Origin: Sulfurospirillum barnesii SES-3
Lineage (GTDB): Bacteria > Campylobacterota > Campylobacteria > Campylobacterales > Sulfurospirillaceae
NCBI RefSeq assembly: GCF_000265295.1
Contig: NC_018002.1
Location: 2,170,001 to 2,234,000, forward strand
Direction of reading: 5' to 3'
DNA length: 64,000 bases
Positions 1 to 8,045 of this stretch are shown piece after piece. Under the pieces are notes generated by a model. That model made no database searches and was not told the origin of the DNA. It saw nothing but the letters and a program-made list of their open reading frames with translations. Both the position numbers and the translations under genes were made by a program. Within the stretch, counting starts at the first letter, position 1. Each line of letters starts with the position of its first letter.

Positions 1-1
1 T

Positions 2-139
2 ACCCCAACCAAAGAGGTAGAAGCTTCGATGTTACAAACGCTTTTTGATGTTCAAACCTCTTTACATGTAAACAATGGACACACCTTTGTTTACTATGAA
101 CATCATCATGATGAAACACACCTCAAACACCATCACTAA
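2..139 (+). CDS. C-terminal fragment of a probable FecCD/BtuCD-type metal ABC transporter ATP-binding protein
   Basis: Only the last 45 residues are inside the window, in the frame that stops at TAA 137-139. The stretch around LLQTLFDVQ followed by a short basic/acidic segment resembles the C-terminal end of FepC/BtuD/MolC-type ATPases, where a leucine-rich LL..VF/LFDV motif precedes the terminus. The last 14 residues are His-rich (EHHHDETHLKHHH), which could bind metal. The gene is followed after 11 bases by an FmdE-family gene and then by ModE and ModD, so molybdate or tungstate uptake is the natural guess. The Walker motifs lie outside the window, so the family call is tentative. Confidence 0.5.
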   Translation, partial: TPTKEVEASMLQTLFDVQTSLHVNNGHTFVYYEHHHDETHLKHHH

Positions 140-150
140 AAGGAAAACTC

Positions 151-678
151 ATGAGACACTTATGGGAAAAATGTGTGGCATTTCATGGGCATGAATGTCC
201 AGGTCTTGCCATCGGATTTAGAGCAGCAGAAGCAGCCCACACATGGCTTGGTATGACAGGATTTTCACAAGATGAAGAGTTGGTTTGCGTCACCGAAAAC
301 GATGCGTGCGGGGTTGATGCTATTCAAGTGCTTTTAGGCTGTAGTTTTGGCAAAGGCAATCTTATCTACAAAGACACAGGCAAACAAGCTTTTAGTTTTT
401 TTGACCGCAAACAGCACAAACAAGGACGCATTGTTTTTAAAAAATCTTTGATGCCCACTATGGATAGAAAAGCGATGCAAGCGCACATTTTAAACGCACC
501 GCTTGAAGAGCTTTTTAGCCTCAAAGACGTCTCTTTTGAACTACCCGAACGTGCACGACTTTTTGCCTCCATACTCTGCGAAAAATGCGGAGAGAGCGCA
601 CCTGAACATAAAATACGTCTGGAGGAAGGGCAAAAAGTCTGTTTGGATTGTGCAAAACCCTATACCCGTGGATTTTAG
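151..678 (+). CDS. FmdE-family zinc-binding protein
   Basis: A 175-residue protein whose N-terminus holds the family signature HGHECPGLAIGFRAA (residues about 12-26). Members take their name from subunit E of molybdenum/tungsten formylmethanofuran dehydrogenase. The middle part has CGVDAIQVLLGC, also typical. The C-terminus carries a small zinc ribbon, CEKCG (about 143-147) and CLDCA (about 165-169). Bacterial FmdE-like proteins are often encoded next to molybdate/tungstate transporters and are thought to handle metal or molybdopterin cofactor; the exact role is not known. The ATG at 151 follows AAAAGGAAAACTC, a good ribosome binding site. It is the second gene of an apparent Mo/W operon. Confidence 0.85.
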   Translation: MRHLWEKCVAFHGHECPGLAIGFRAAEAAHTWLGMTGFSQDEELVCVTENDACGVDAIQVLLGCSFGKGNLIYKDTGKQAFSFFDRKQHKQGRIVFKKSLMPTMDRKAMQAHILNAPLEELFSLKDVSFELPERARLFASILCEKCGESAPEHKIRLEEGQKVCLDCAKPYTRGF

Positions 679-686
679 CTTTATGC

Positions 687-692
687 TATAAT
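687..692 (+). promoter_or_regulatory. -10 box upstream of crcB
   Basis: TATAAT preceded by ATGC lies 29 bases before the crcB start. There is no recognisable -35 element, as is usual in Campylobacterota. It would let crcB and the DUF190 gene be transcribed independently of the FmdE gene. Confidence 0.45.
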
Positions 693-720
693 CCACAAGC
701 GTTTTTTTAAAGGTTCAACC

Positions 721-1110
721 ATGGTATATACCCTTTTGGCAATTTTCTCAGGTGCGGGTTTTGGTGCACTGATGCGGTATTTTTTAGGATTAAAACTCAA
801 CAGCATCTATCCTTTGATTCCACTAGGAACCCTTGGGGCAAATTTGCTCGGTGGTTATCTCATTGGTGTAGCCATTGCTTTTTTCGCTTCCAATACAACC
901 CTCTCTTTAGAGTGGCGTTTGTTTATTATTACAGGTTTTTTAGGCGGATTGACCACCTTTAGTACCTTTAGTGCAGAGATGTTAAACCTGTTTCAAGAAG
1001 GACGTTTGAGCATGGGAGTGCTTGCCATTCTTTTACATGTAATGGGCTCCATCGTCATGACATTTTTAGGCGTTGCTAGTTATACCCTACTTCAAAAAGG
1101 AAGCTTATGA
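721..1110 (+). CDS. crcB: Fluoride exporter CrcB/FluC
   Basis: A 129-residue, four-helix membrane protein of the FluC fluoride channel family, which works as a dual-topology dimer to let cytoplasmic fluoride out. Diagnostic motifs are visible: GALMRYFLG near residue 15, [14 protein letters not shown] near 38-51, and [15 protein letters not shown] near 77-91, the last being the family's conserved pore segment. Length is normal. The stop overlaps the start of the DUF190 gene by four bases (ATGA), so the two are translationally coupled, a pairing seen in many bacteria. No crcB fluoride riboswitch is visible in the 42 bases upstream. Confidence 0.95.
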   Translation: MVYTLLAIFSGAGFGALMRYFLGLKLNSIYPLIPLGTLGANLLGGYLIGVAIAFFASNTTLSLEWRLFIITGFLGGLTTFSTFSAEMLNLFQEGRLSMGVLAILLHVMGSIVMTFLGVASYTLLQKGSL

Positions 1111-1418
1111 AAGGTTTTCAACTCACATTTTCAACCCTACAAAGTCGCAAACACCCTAGTGGTGAGTATCTAAGCGATTGGCTGATGCACATGGCACAAA
1201 CGGCTGGCATTCAAGGGGTAACTCTTCTTAAAGCCTCACAGGGCATTGGTCGAGATGGAAAAGTTCGCTCTGCAGGGTTTTTTGAACTTGCTGATGAACC
1301 CATTGAAATCATTATGAACGTGAGTGAAGAGACGTGCGAAACACTTCTTTCTACTTTAAAAAAGGAAAATCTAGGGCTTTTTTACACCAAAATCGCCATA
1401 GAATTTGGCACCCTTTAG
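1107..1418 (+). CDS. DUF190 family protein
   Basis: A 103-residue soluble protein of the DUF190 (COG1993) family, whose fold resembles PII-like trimeric signalling proteins. The recognisable core is [29 protein letters not shown], with the G-hGRDG segment at about residues 46-51. Genes of this family usually sit beside crcB, as here (4-bp overlap), suggesting a regulatory or accessory role in fluoride export, but the function is not established. A TTACATGTAA palindrome follows the stop at 1421-1430 within the longer palindrome GCTTTACATGTAAAG. Confidence 0.85.
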   Translation: MKGFQLTFSTLQSRKHPSGEYLSDWLMHMAQTAGIQGVTLLKASQGIGRDGKVRSAGFFELADEPIEIIMNVSEETCETLLSTLKKENLGLFYTKIAIEFGTL

Positions 1419-1464
1419 CTTTACATGTAAAGATTTTAAGCCTGACGTGTTACACTTTCAAAGT

Positions 1465-1489
1465 CGTTATATATTAGAACTACATAAGG
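1465..1489. promoter_or_regulatory. Putative ModE operator in front of modE
   Basis: The left arm CGTTATAT (1465-1472) and right arm ACATAAGG (1482-1489) are separated by nine bases. They resemble the ModE box known from the Escherichia coli modA promoter (CGTTATAT ... TACATAACG). The same half-site and same 25-bp layout recur at 9803-9827, where the first 12 bases are identical. Its place just before the modE start suggests molybdate-dependent autoregulation. No binding data are available; this is inferred from the motif and context. Confidence 0.6.
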
Positions 1490-1496
1490 GAAGGAA

Positions 1497-2279
1497 ATGG
1501 GCGAAACACTCAGTGCTGGTCTGATGCAATTTGATAAGCCTGCACTCTTAGAAAAACGGATTAAACTTTTAGAAGCAATTTTAGATTGTGGGTCTATTTC
1601 AACCGCTGCCAAACGTGTGGGACTGAGCTATAAAACCGCATGGGAAGCCATAGACACCATGAACAATCTCTCACAAACCCCTTTGGTGATTCGCACCACA
1701 GGAGGTAGCGGTGGTGGAGGAACAACCTTAACACCCTTTGGCAAAGAGATGATAGAAAACTATACCCTTCTCAAATCGGAGTATGAGCGTTTTATTCACA
1801 ACCTCTCCTCTATTTCTACGCTCAACATAGAGCACATCAAGCACCTCAAAAGGATGAGTATGCAAATTAGCGCACGCAATCAACTCATGGGAAAAGTAGC
1901 CCACATCAAACACGGTACGGTGAGTGCCGAGGTTTCTATGGTACTTAAAAGTGGAACAACCTTGATTTCCAACATTACGCACAGTGCCATTGAAGAACTC
2001 AATTTATGCGTAGGCGATGAAGTGGTAGGCATTATTAAAGCCTCTAGCGTTTTACTTACCACGACCTTAGATATAGCCACCAGTGCTCGTAATAAACTCA
2101 CAGGTCTGGTGTGTGATGTGAAACGTGGCGAAATTAATTCGCAAGTGAGTTTGGATATTGGCGATGGAGATGTTATCACAGCGACCATTACCACGGAGTC
2201 TTTAGAGAGCCTTGCCTTGGATGTCAATCAAAAAATTTGTGCGCTTATCAAATCAAGCAGCATTCTCATTGGAAAATAA
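1497..2279 (+). CDS. modE: Molybdate-responsive transcriptional regulator ModE
   Basis: A 260-residue protein with the full ModE layout. Residues about 18-80 form a winged helix of the LysR-like ModE type (LLEAILDCGSISTAAKRVG followed by SYKTAWEAID), with the usual glycine-rich wing GGSGGGGTTLTPFG. Two molybdate-binding Mop/TOBE repeats follow, at about 122-188 (ARNQLMGKVAHIKHG) and 195-258 (ARNKLTGLVCDVKRG). Length is as in E. coli. ModE binds DNA when loaded with molybdate or tungstate, repressing uptake genes and activating molybdoenzyme genes. A ModE-like box lies directly upstream. The start ATG at 1497 follows AAGGGAAGGAA. Two shadow frames inside the gene were discarded. Confidence 0.95.
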   Translation: MGETLSAGLMQFDKPALLEKRIKLLEAILDCGSISTAAKRVGLSYKTAWEAIDTMNNLSQTPLVIRTTGGSGGGGTTLTPFGKEMIENYTLLKSEYERFIHNLSSISTLNIEHIKHLKRMSMQISARNQLMGKVAHIKHGTVSAEVSMVLKSGTTLISNITHSAIEELNLCVGDEVVGIIKASSVLLTTTLDIATSARNKLTGLVCDVKRGEINSQVSLDIGDGDVITATITTESLESLALDVNQKICALIKSSSILIGK

Positions 2280-2311
2280 AACACGCTTTACATGTAAAAA
2301 GGATTTTTGAA

Positions 2312-3130
2312 ATGATGGATATTTTAGAAGAAGATATTGGGCTGATTGATATTACCACAGAGGGTTTGGGATTTGGGGCAAAAGCAGCAAAAATCTCCTT
2401 TGCACCCAAAACTGAAGTCATTGTCTGTGGGGTTGAATTGGTTGAGCAAATGTGTCAGCGTTTAGGGCTTGAGACTCAATGCTTTAAGCAATGCGGCGAT
2501 AAGGTCCGTGCAGATGAGTGTGTCCTTGAAGCGTATGGCAGAGCCGATGCGGTGCATAAAGTTTGGAAAGCGAGCCAAAACCTTTTGGAATTTTTAAGTG
2601 GTATTGCCACTAAAACCAATCACATGCTCCTCTTAGCACGCCTTCATCAACCGCACATCGAACTTTTAACCACGAGAAAAATCTTCCCTCGCACCAAAGC
2701 ACTAGCACTCAAAGCAGTCTATGCAGGCGGAGGTGCGCACCATCGTTTGGGCTTGTATGACTCGATTTTAGTCTTTAAACAACACCGTGTCTTTTTTGAA
2801 AGCAAAGAGGCATTTGAAGCTCAATTTGCCAAAATGAAACAAAAATTTCTGGAAAAAAAGATTGCAGTTGAAGTTGAAAATTATGAAGAGGCTCTGTATT
2901 TTGCACATTTAGGTACCGATATTTTACAATGCGAAAAAATGGATTTTGAAACACTCAAACGCTGTGTGGCGCTGAAGAAAAATTTTCCCTCTCTACTGCT
3001 TTCTGCCACAGGGGGCATTGGTGAACACAATATCGAAGATTTTGCAAAAACGGGTGTGGATTTTATTGTCACCTCTTCGCCCTACCATGCCAAACCCTCT
3101 GACATTCGTGTCACCATCGAAATGCTCTAA
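2312..3130 (+). CDS. modD: ModD protein (NadC-like quinolinate phosphoribosyltransferase homologue)
   Basis: A 272-residue protein of the ModD family, homologous to nicotinate-nucleotide pyrophosphorylase (NadC) but linked to molybdenum transport loci. The N-terminus MMDILEEDIGLIDITTEGLG matches ModD/NadC starts, and LLEFLSGIATKT (about 109-120) plus AVYAGGGAHHRLGLYDSILV (about 154-173) are family segments. I place the start at 2312 rather than at the upstream in-frame ATG 2237, because AAAAGGATTTTTGA is a good ribosome binding site there and the family similarity begins there; the longer form would overlap modE. The biochemical function in Mo metabolism is unknown. Confidence 0.85.
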   Translation: MMDILEEDIGLIDITTEGLGFGAKAAKISFAPKTEVIVCGVELVEQMCQRLGLETQCFKQCGDKVRADECVLEAYGRADAVHKVWKASQNLLEFLSGIATKTNHMLLLARLHQPHIELLTTRKIFPRTKALALKAVYAGGGAHHRLGLYDSILVFKQHRVFFESKEAFEAQFAKMKQKFLEKKIAVEVENYEEALYFAHLGTDILQCEKMDFETLKRCVALKKNFPSLLLSATGGIGEHNIEDFAKTGVDFIVTSSPYHAKPSDIRVTIEML

Positions 3131-3156
3131 ATAAAGCCCCAAAAACGGGGCTTTAT
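3131..3156. terminator. Bidirectional terminator between modD and fdhC
   Basis: A perfect 10-bp inverted repeat, ATAAAGCCCC / GGGGCTTTAT, with a six-base loop lies between two convergent genes. The AT-rich flanks suit intrinsic termination in both directions. A TTACATGTAA palindrome follows at 3160-3169. Confidence 0.85.
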
Positions 3157-3183
3157 GCTTTACATGTAAAGAGAAAAAACGTC

Positions 3184-4083
3184 CTAAAACTTCCCTTTTT
3201 CTTTCAATTTTCTATACCACGCATTGTGAAGGTATTTGACTTCTTCTTCTTCCACATAGCCTGTAATAATGCTGTGAATAGCCCCTTTAATCGCCACTGC
3301 TGCCATATAAATATGCGTAAAGAAAACAGCAACTAAAATAAAGCCCATCACGTTATGAATAATCGCAGAAGCCCGTAGCATATCAATGTGGCTAAGCCCC
3401 GTAAGGTTATGCAACATCTCAATTTTAAAATCCATAAAGAACATCATGGCGCCACTTAAAATCATGACCAACCCACCTAAAATACACACCCAATACCACA
3501 TTTTTTGACCTGCGTTAAATTGGGTTGCATTGATGATGCGTTTTTCTTTGGAGAGGTATCCTCCTAGAATCATAAACCATTTGATATCTTCCAGATTAAA
3601 AATCGCCTCTTTAATCCACATCACAGCCATAGGAATAATCACAATGGCAAAAGGAATGGTAAAAATACCGTGAAGGTTTTTTGCCGTTCGAACGAGTGTT
3701 CCACCCCCAAAGAAATCACCAAAAACGATGATAAACCCTGTGGGAATAATGACCAAAAAACTCACCGCTGCTATTTGGTGGATGGCTCTATGGAACAGAT
3801 TAAAAGCATAATGTTTCTTATGACTGTGTGGAAATACTTTTTGCCCTATAATTTTATAGTGCAAGAAAAACACAGCAGGAACGCCAATTAAGACGGCTAG
3901 AAAAACCCATGCAAAGTATTGGCTTTGAAGCAAGGTAAACCAAGCTCCGAGTTTTAGAGTATCTTCTTGACCATACCCTAAGATATTTTGAATACGCATT
4001 TCACCCCAGATTTGGCTATCCGTAGCAAAAGCTACGGTAGCAAAACCCAGAAGCGCAATGAGTGCGTAGATGTACTTTCTCAT
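3184..4083 (-). CDS. fdhC: Formate dehydrogenase cytochrome b556 (gamma) subunit
   Basis: A 299-residue membrane cytochrome b that takes electrons from the periplasmic FdhAB and passes them to menaquinone. It begins with a hydrophobic leader (MRKYIYALIALLGFATVAFA) and contains four further hydrophobic helices with histidines suited to bind two b hemes (for example in FHRAIHQIAAVSF, LHGIFTIPFAIVIIP, IIHNVMGFILVAVFFTHIYMA). I chose the ATG at 4083, which has AAAGGAAAAG upstream. The ATG at 4098 is an alternative, four bases into fdhB, but has no good ribosome binding site. Gene order fdhA-fdhB-fdhC matches Wolinella and Campylobacter. Confidence 0.93.
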   Translation of the reverse strand: MRKYIYALIALLGFATVAFATDSQIWGEMRIQNILGYGQEDTLKLGAWFTLLQSQYFAWVFLAVLIGVPAVFFLHYKIIGQKVFPHSHKKHYAFNLFHRAIHQIAAVSFLVIIPTGFIIVFGDFFGGGTLVRTAKNLHGIFTIPFAIVIIPMAVMWIKEAIFNLEDIKWFMILGGYLSKEKRIINATQFNAGQKMWYWVCILGGLVMILSGAMMFFMDFKIEMLHNLTGLSHIDMLRASAIIHNVMGFILVAVFFTHIYMAAVAIKGAIHSIITGYVEEEEVKYLHNAWYRKLKEKGKF

Positions 4084-4094
4084 TGCTTTTCCTT

Positions 4095-4706
4095 TCATTG
4101 GTTTTTATAGGCTTTATCCCAGCCATACGATGAACTCATACCTTTTCCGCCACGAGCTGCCACACGTGTTCTAATAACATTAGACACAGACTCTGCATCG
4201 CCTACAAGCAATGCTTTGGTTGAACACATGGCCGCACACACAGGTACTTTTCCCTCAGCAATACGGTTTTGACCATACAGTTCAAATTCATGATGCGAAT
4301 TGGTCTCTAAAGGCCCTCCTGCACACATAGTACATTTATCCATCGCCCCTTTGGTACCAAAAATGCCCTCTCGTGGGAATTGTGGCGCACCAAATGGACA
4401 TGCGTACAAGCAGTACCCACAACCAATACACTTCTCTTTATCGTGAAGGACAATGCCATCTTCCCTGATGTAAAAACAATCCACAGGACACACCTGCTCA
4501 CATGGAGCGTCCGTACAGTGCATACATGCCACTGAGGTTGAGATTTCCTTACCAGGAATTCCCTCAAAAAGGGTAATCACTTTTCTTCGTGCAATGCCTA
4601 CAGGAAGTTCATGCGCTTCCGCACACGCAATGCTACAGCCATCACACTCGATACATCTGCTCTCATCGCAGTAAAATTTCATTCTTGACATTTCATGACT
4701 CATCAT
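4095..4706 (-). CDS. fdhB: Formate dehydrogenase iron-sulfur (beta) subunit
   Basis: A 203-residue ferredoxin-like subunit that carries electrons from FdhA to FdhC. Four cysteine groups for four [4Fe-4S] clusters are visible: CIECDGCSIAC (about 18-28), CMHCTDAPCEQVC (about 61-73), CIGCGYCLYAC (about 94-104), and CTMC with CAAMC near 125 and 157. There is no signal peptide, so it is presumably co-exported by the Tat signal on FdhA. A GGGGAG motif precedes two consecutive ATGs; the second (4703) has the better spacing. It starts just after the fdhA stop. Confidence 0.93.
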   Translation of the reverse strand: MMSHEMSRMKFYCDESRCIECDGCSIACAEAHELPVGIARRKVITLFEGIPGKEISTSVACMHCTDAPCEQVCPVDCFYIREDGIVLHDKEKCIGCGYCLYACPFGAPQFPREGIFGTKGAMDKCTMCAGGPLETNSHHEFELYGQNRIAEGKVPVCAAMCSTKALLVGDAESVSNVIRTRVAARGGKGMSSSYGWDKAYKNQ

Positions 4707-4714
4707 CTACTCCC

Positions 4715-7576
4715 CTACGCTTTCTCTACACGGCATAAACCCGCTTTTGATGCAGGAATCTGTGTAATGATGTCATACCCATAAGCAACAACGGTATTGG
4801 CACACTCACCGCTTGCAAATGGCTTGGTTCCCGCTGGGAAGTTGCCTGTCATATCCACACCTTGCATATAACCACCAAAATGGAACGGTAAGAAGACCAT
4901 ATGCGGTAAAACCGTATGCGAGTACTTTGCTTTCACTTTAATCTTTGTTCCAGCAGGTGAGTGAACCCACATCATTGAACCATTTTGAATACCATGCTGT
5001 TTAGCAAGTTCTGGATGAATATCGCAGAACATATCAGGTGTGAGCGCACAAATGTATTTGGAGGCTCTGTTTTCCAAACCAGCACCCATCATGGTAACCA
5101 AACGACCTGTGGTCATCACAATTGGGAACTCTTTGGTATAGTCTTGTCCTTTTTGAATCGAAGCATACTTGGTCGTCACACGGAAGTGATTTGCTTTATC
5201 CGCATACGTTGGGTACTTTTCAACCAGATCAGGACGTGGTGAATAAAGAGGTTCTCTGTGCATTGGAATACGATCAGGAAAATTCCATACCACCGCTCTT
5301 GCTTTGGCATTTCCATACGGCGTCAAACCAGCTTCAAGTGCTAAATCAACCAATTTACCACTGGTACATGTTTTCCAGTTTGCCCCACATAACTCTTTTT
5401 CAGCAGCACTTAAAGGTCTACCGATAAGCTTTTCAATGTTCTCTTTGGTAATTTCAGGGTATCCGCCATCGACTTTTGAATCAAGAGGCGCTGAACCTTT
5501 GCCTGCAAGAAGGCTCACGCCATCTTTTTCCAAACCAAAGTTATTTCTAAAGCCCATACCACCTTCACTCACAGGAACATCGACGTTATAAAGGTTTGGC
5601 GTTCCACCGTGTTTCACACTCCAACATGGCCATGGAAGACCGTAGTATTCGCCTTTCATTGCACCTCTACCTGCACCTGTTACTTCATCAAACATGTGCC
5701 AGTTCTCGGTGTGCTTTTTAATACGCTCAGGTGTCCAGCCCATCATACCGATGGTTCTTAGGGTTCGAGAAATCTCAATGGTCGCATCTTCAGGCCATTG
5801 AAAGGTTATTTTATTGGGTGTTTTCTCAAGATAACCATCTTCTTTTAGATGCATCATCATAGAGCGTGTGTACTCTTCATAAAAGCCTAAACGCTTGGCT
5901 AACTCAAACATAATCTCATGGTCTGCTTTACTCTCATAAAGAGGCTCCACTACTTTAGAACGCCACTGCGCACTTCGGTTGGTTGCAGAGACGGTACCAC
6001 TGCTTTCAAACTGTGTTGCACTTGGCAAGATGAAAAGATTGTCTTTTCGATTGGTTAGAACAGCCGCTTCATTGACAAACGGATCAGCGATCACCAAAAG
6101 TTCTAAGTTATCAAGACCTTGTTGGATTTTGAGGTTTTGCGATGTTGAGGTAATACCACACCCCATAACAACCAGCGCTTTAAGGTTGGTTCCTGCATTT
6201 TCAATGGCATCTTCACCCTCTTTACCCGCTAAAACACCTGCCCACCAACGAGCTAAGGTAAAGCCTGGTTTTCCCATCCATGAAGCGTCTTTAAATTGGG
6301 ATTTGATGTAGTCGTACTCCACACCCCACATACGTGCGTAGTATTTCCATGAACCCTCTACTAAGCCATAATAGCCTGGAAGTGTGTCTGATAGACATCC
6401 CATATCGGTCGCACCTTGAACGTTATCATGACCTCTTAGAATGTTGGTACCACCACCCGCTTTTCCCATATAACCTAGTGCCATTTGAAGAATTGGAGCA
6501 ATACGAGTGTTTCCTGTACCAATGGTGTGTTGGGTTAAACCCATTGCCCAAAGAAGTGTACCTGGAGAATTTTTTGCATAAATCGTTGTAATTTCAATAA
6601 GTGTTTCTGCTTTGACACCTGTTACATCCGCAACCAATTCTGGCGTCCATTTGGCAGCTTCTGCTCTGATTTCATCCATACCATACACACGATCTTCAAT
6701 GTATTTTTTATCTTCCCAACCATTTTTAAAAATGATATGCAGCATACCATAGACAAACGGAATGTCTGTGCCTGGACGGATTTGTGCAAAGTAGTCTGCT
6801 TTGGCAGCACTTTTGGTAAAGCGTGGATCAATAACGATAATTTTAGCGTTATTGCGCTCTTTTGCTTTTAAAATATGACCAAAACCTACAGGGTGATTTA
6901 CCGCTGGATTACACCCGATAATAAAGATAGATTTTGCATTTTGGATGTCTCCAAACGAGTTTGTCATTGACCCATATCCTAATGTGTTCGCCACACCGGC
7001 GACTGAGGAGCTGTGTCAGATTCTTGCTTGGTGATCTATATTGTTGGTACCAAAAAATGCGGCAAACTTTCTAAAGTAGTAGGCTTGCTCATTACTCATT
7101 TTCGCTGAACCTAAAAATTGAACCGCGTCTGCGCCATCTTTTTTCTTAAGGTCTGCTAGTTTGGTTGCAATGCGGTTAAGCGCATCGTCCCAACTTAAAC
7201 GCTTCCATTGACCGTTTTCTTTGACCATTGGGTATTTAAGGCGTACTTCTGATCTGACCATATCGATCATATCAGCACCTTTACAGCAGTGTCCACCAAG
7301 GCTGATTGGGTGGTCTTGAGCAACTTCTTGACGAACCCATACACCGTTGTGAACCTCTGCAATGACACCACATCCCACAGAACATGACGTACAGATAGTT
7401 TTTACTTTCTTGCTTCCTGGAAAGGGGTCTTTGACCTCTTCTTCTGTTGCGGCTCGTGTTACTTTCTCACTTGCAAAACCTGAAGTGGCACCAAAGGCAC
7501 CAGCAACCGCTGCCATTTTGAGAAAAGACCTACGACCCACCGTCGTACTAAGCGCTTGAGCTGTTGACTCTTGCAT
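4715..7576 (-). CDS. fdhA: Selenocysteine-containing periplasmic formate dehydrogenase catalytic subunit
   Basis: A molybdenum/tungsten bis-MGD enzyme oxidising formate to CO2 in the periplasm. Two open segments (7576-7019 and 7015-4715) in the same frame are separated only by a TGA at 7016-7018. The flanking residues, ...DHQARI then HSSSVAGVANTLGYGSMTNSF, are those that surround selenocysteine in formate dehydrogenases, so the TGA is read as Sec187 and the protein is 953 residues. A Tat signal (RRSFLK, 15-20), a [4Fe-4S] site (C62, C65, C69, C97 or C98) and molybdopterin domains follow. selA and selB lie 6 kb away. The start ATG 7576 has GAGGAG upstream. It is not a pseudogene. Confidence 0.95.
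6978..7018 (-). promoter_or_regulatory. Bacterial SECIS element of fdhA
   Basis: Directly after the UGA the minus-strand RNA can fold an apical stem UCGCC/GGCGA (6998-7002 with 6988-6992) closing a five-base loop GGUGU (6993-6997). E. coli fdhF likewise has a short G-C rich stem with a GGU-containing loop starting about 15 bases after the UGA, which SelB binds. Here the stem starts 13 bases after the UGA. Confidence 0.8.
7016..7018 (-). other. In-frame UGA read as selenocysteine
   Basis: On the minus strand the codon is TGA between ATC (Ile186) and CAC (His188). The context R-I-U-H matches the active-site Sec of FdhA enzymes, in which Sec ligates Mo or W next to a conserved His. Confidence 0.93.
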
Positions 7577-7596
7577 AAACGATTTCTCCTCTTTTC

Positions 7597-7794
7597 TTAC
7601 AAGGCTGATTTATAATAATCATCCCATGCTTGTGTTTTTGTATAAGTAATCTCTTTTTTAGGAGATTTCCCTTTTACAACGCCGTTTGTACTTTTTGAAC
7701 CAGAAACACTTGCATGTACACTCACAACACCTGCTGTTGCTACCGCACCCACAAGAGCTGCTTTTTTAACAAAGCCACGTCTGCTTTCGTTCAT
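7597..7794 (-). CDS. Small Tat-signal protein at the head of the fdh operon
   Basis: A 65-residue protein that is mostly a twin-arginine signal (ESRRGFVKKAALVGAVATAGVV), followed by about 40 residues rich in Lys and Ser and ending in WDDYYKSAL. Small Tat proteins of this size precede fdhA in other Campylobacterota; they may help targeting or assembly of FdhAB, but the function is not proven. The gene ends 20 bases before fdhA, and GGAGGT lies just before its ATG. No cysteine or cofactor motif is present. Confidence 0.8.
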   Translation of the reverse strand: MNESRRGFVKKAALVGAVATAGVVSVHASVSGSKSTNGVVKGKSPKKEITYTKTQAWDDYYKSAL

Positions 7795-8045
7795 ATCGCA
7801 CCTCCTTCATCATTTTGATCTTTTACTTAAAAGATCACTCCAAAGAAACACCATTCTTCCGAGTCATCTCATGAGCAAAATATTTAAAAAGGTGAAAGAA
7901 TATTAATTAGTTGATTAAAATAATATAAAATTTATATTTCGCGCAAATCGTAGCGATAAAAAAGGGGAAAAACGGGGGAAAACATACAATGACTCTCGAT
8001 TTTTTCAAGAGTCATTGCAAAAAGAAGGAGTATTGTATAAAAACG
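7795..8045. other. Intergenic region holding the fdh promoter
   Basis: This 251-bp stretch holds no gene. It is very AT-rich near 7900-7945, with a near palindrome around AATATAAAATTTATATT (about 7921-7938), where the minus-strand fdh promoter probably lies. I see no ModE-like CGTTATAT site here. The upstream gene's terminator is at 7987-8017. Confidence 0.5.
7987..8017 (-). terminator. Terminator of the polyferredoxin gene
   Basis: A perfect 10-bp inverted repeat, CAATGACTCT / AGAGTCATTG, with an 11-base loop. It lies 29 bases beyond the stop of the minus-strand polyferredoxin gene and ahead of the fdh promoter region. Confidence 0.75.

Noticed and set aside
679-720. Fluoride riboswitch in front of crcB
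   Set aside because: The gap is only 42 bases and contains a promoter box; none of the conserved elements of the crcB RNA motif can be seen.
7016-7018. fdhA as a broken gene with a premature stop
   Set aside because: The stop is TGA in the exact Sec context, is followed by a SECIS-like hairpin, and selA/selB are encoded nearby.
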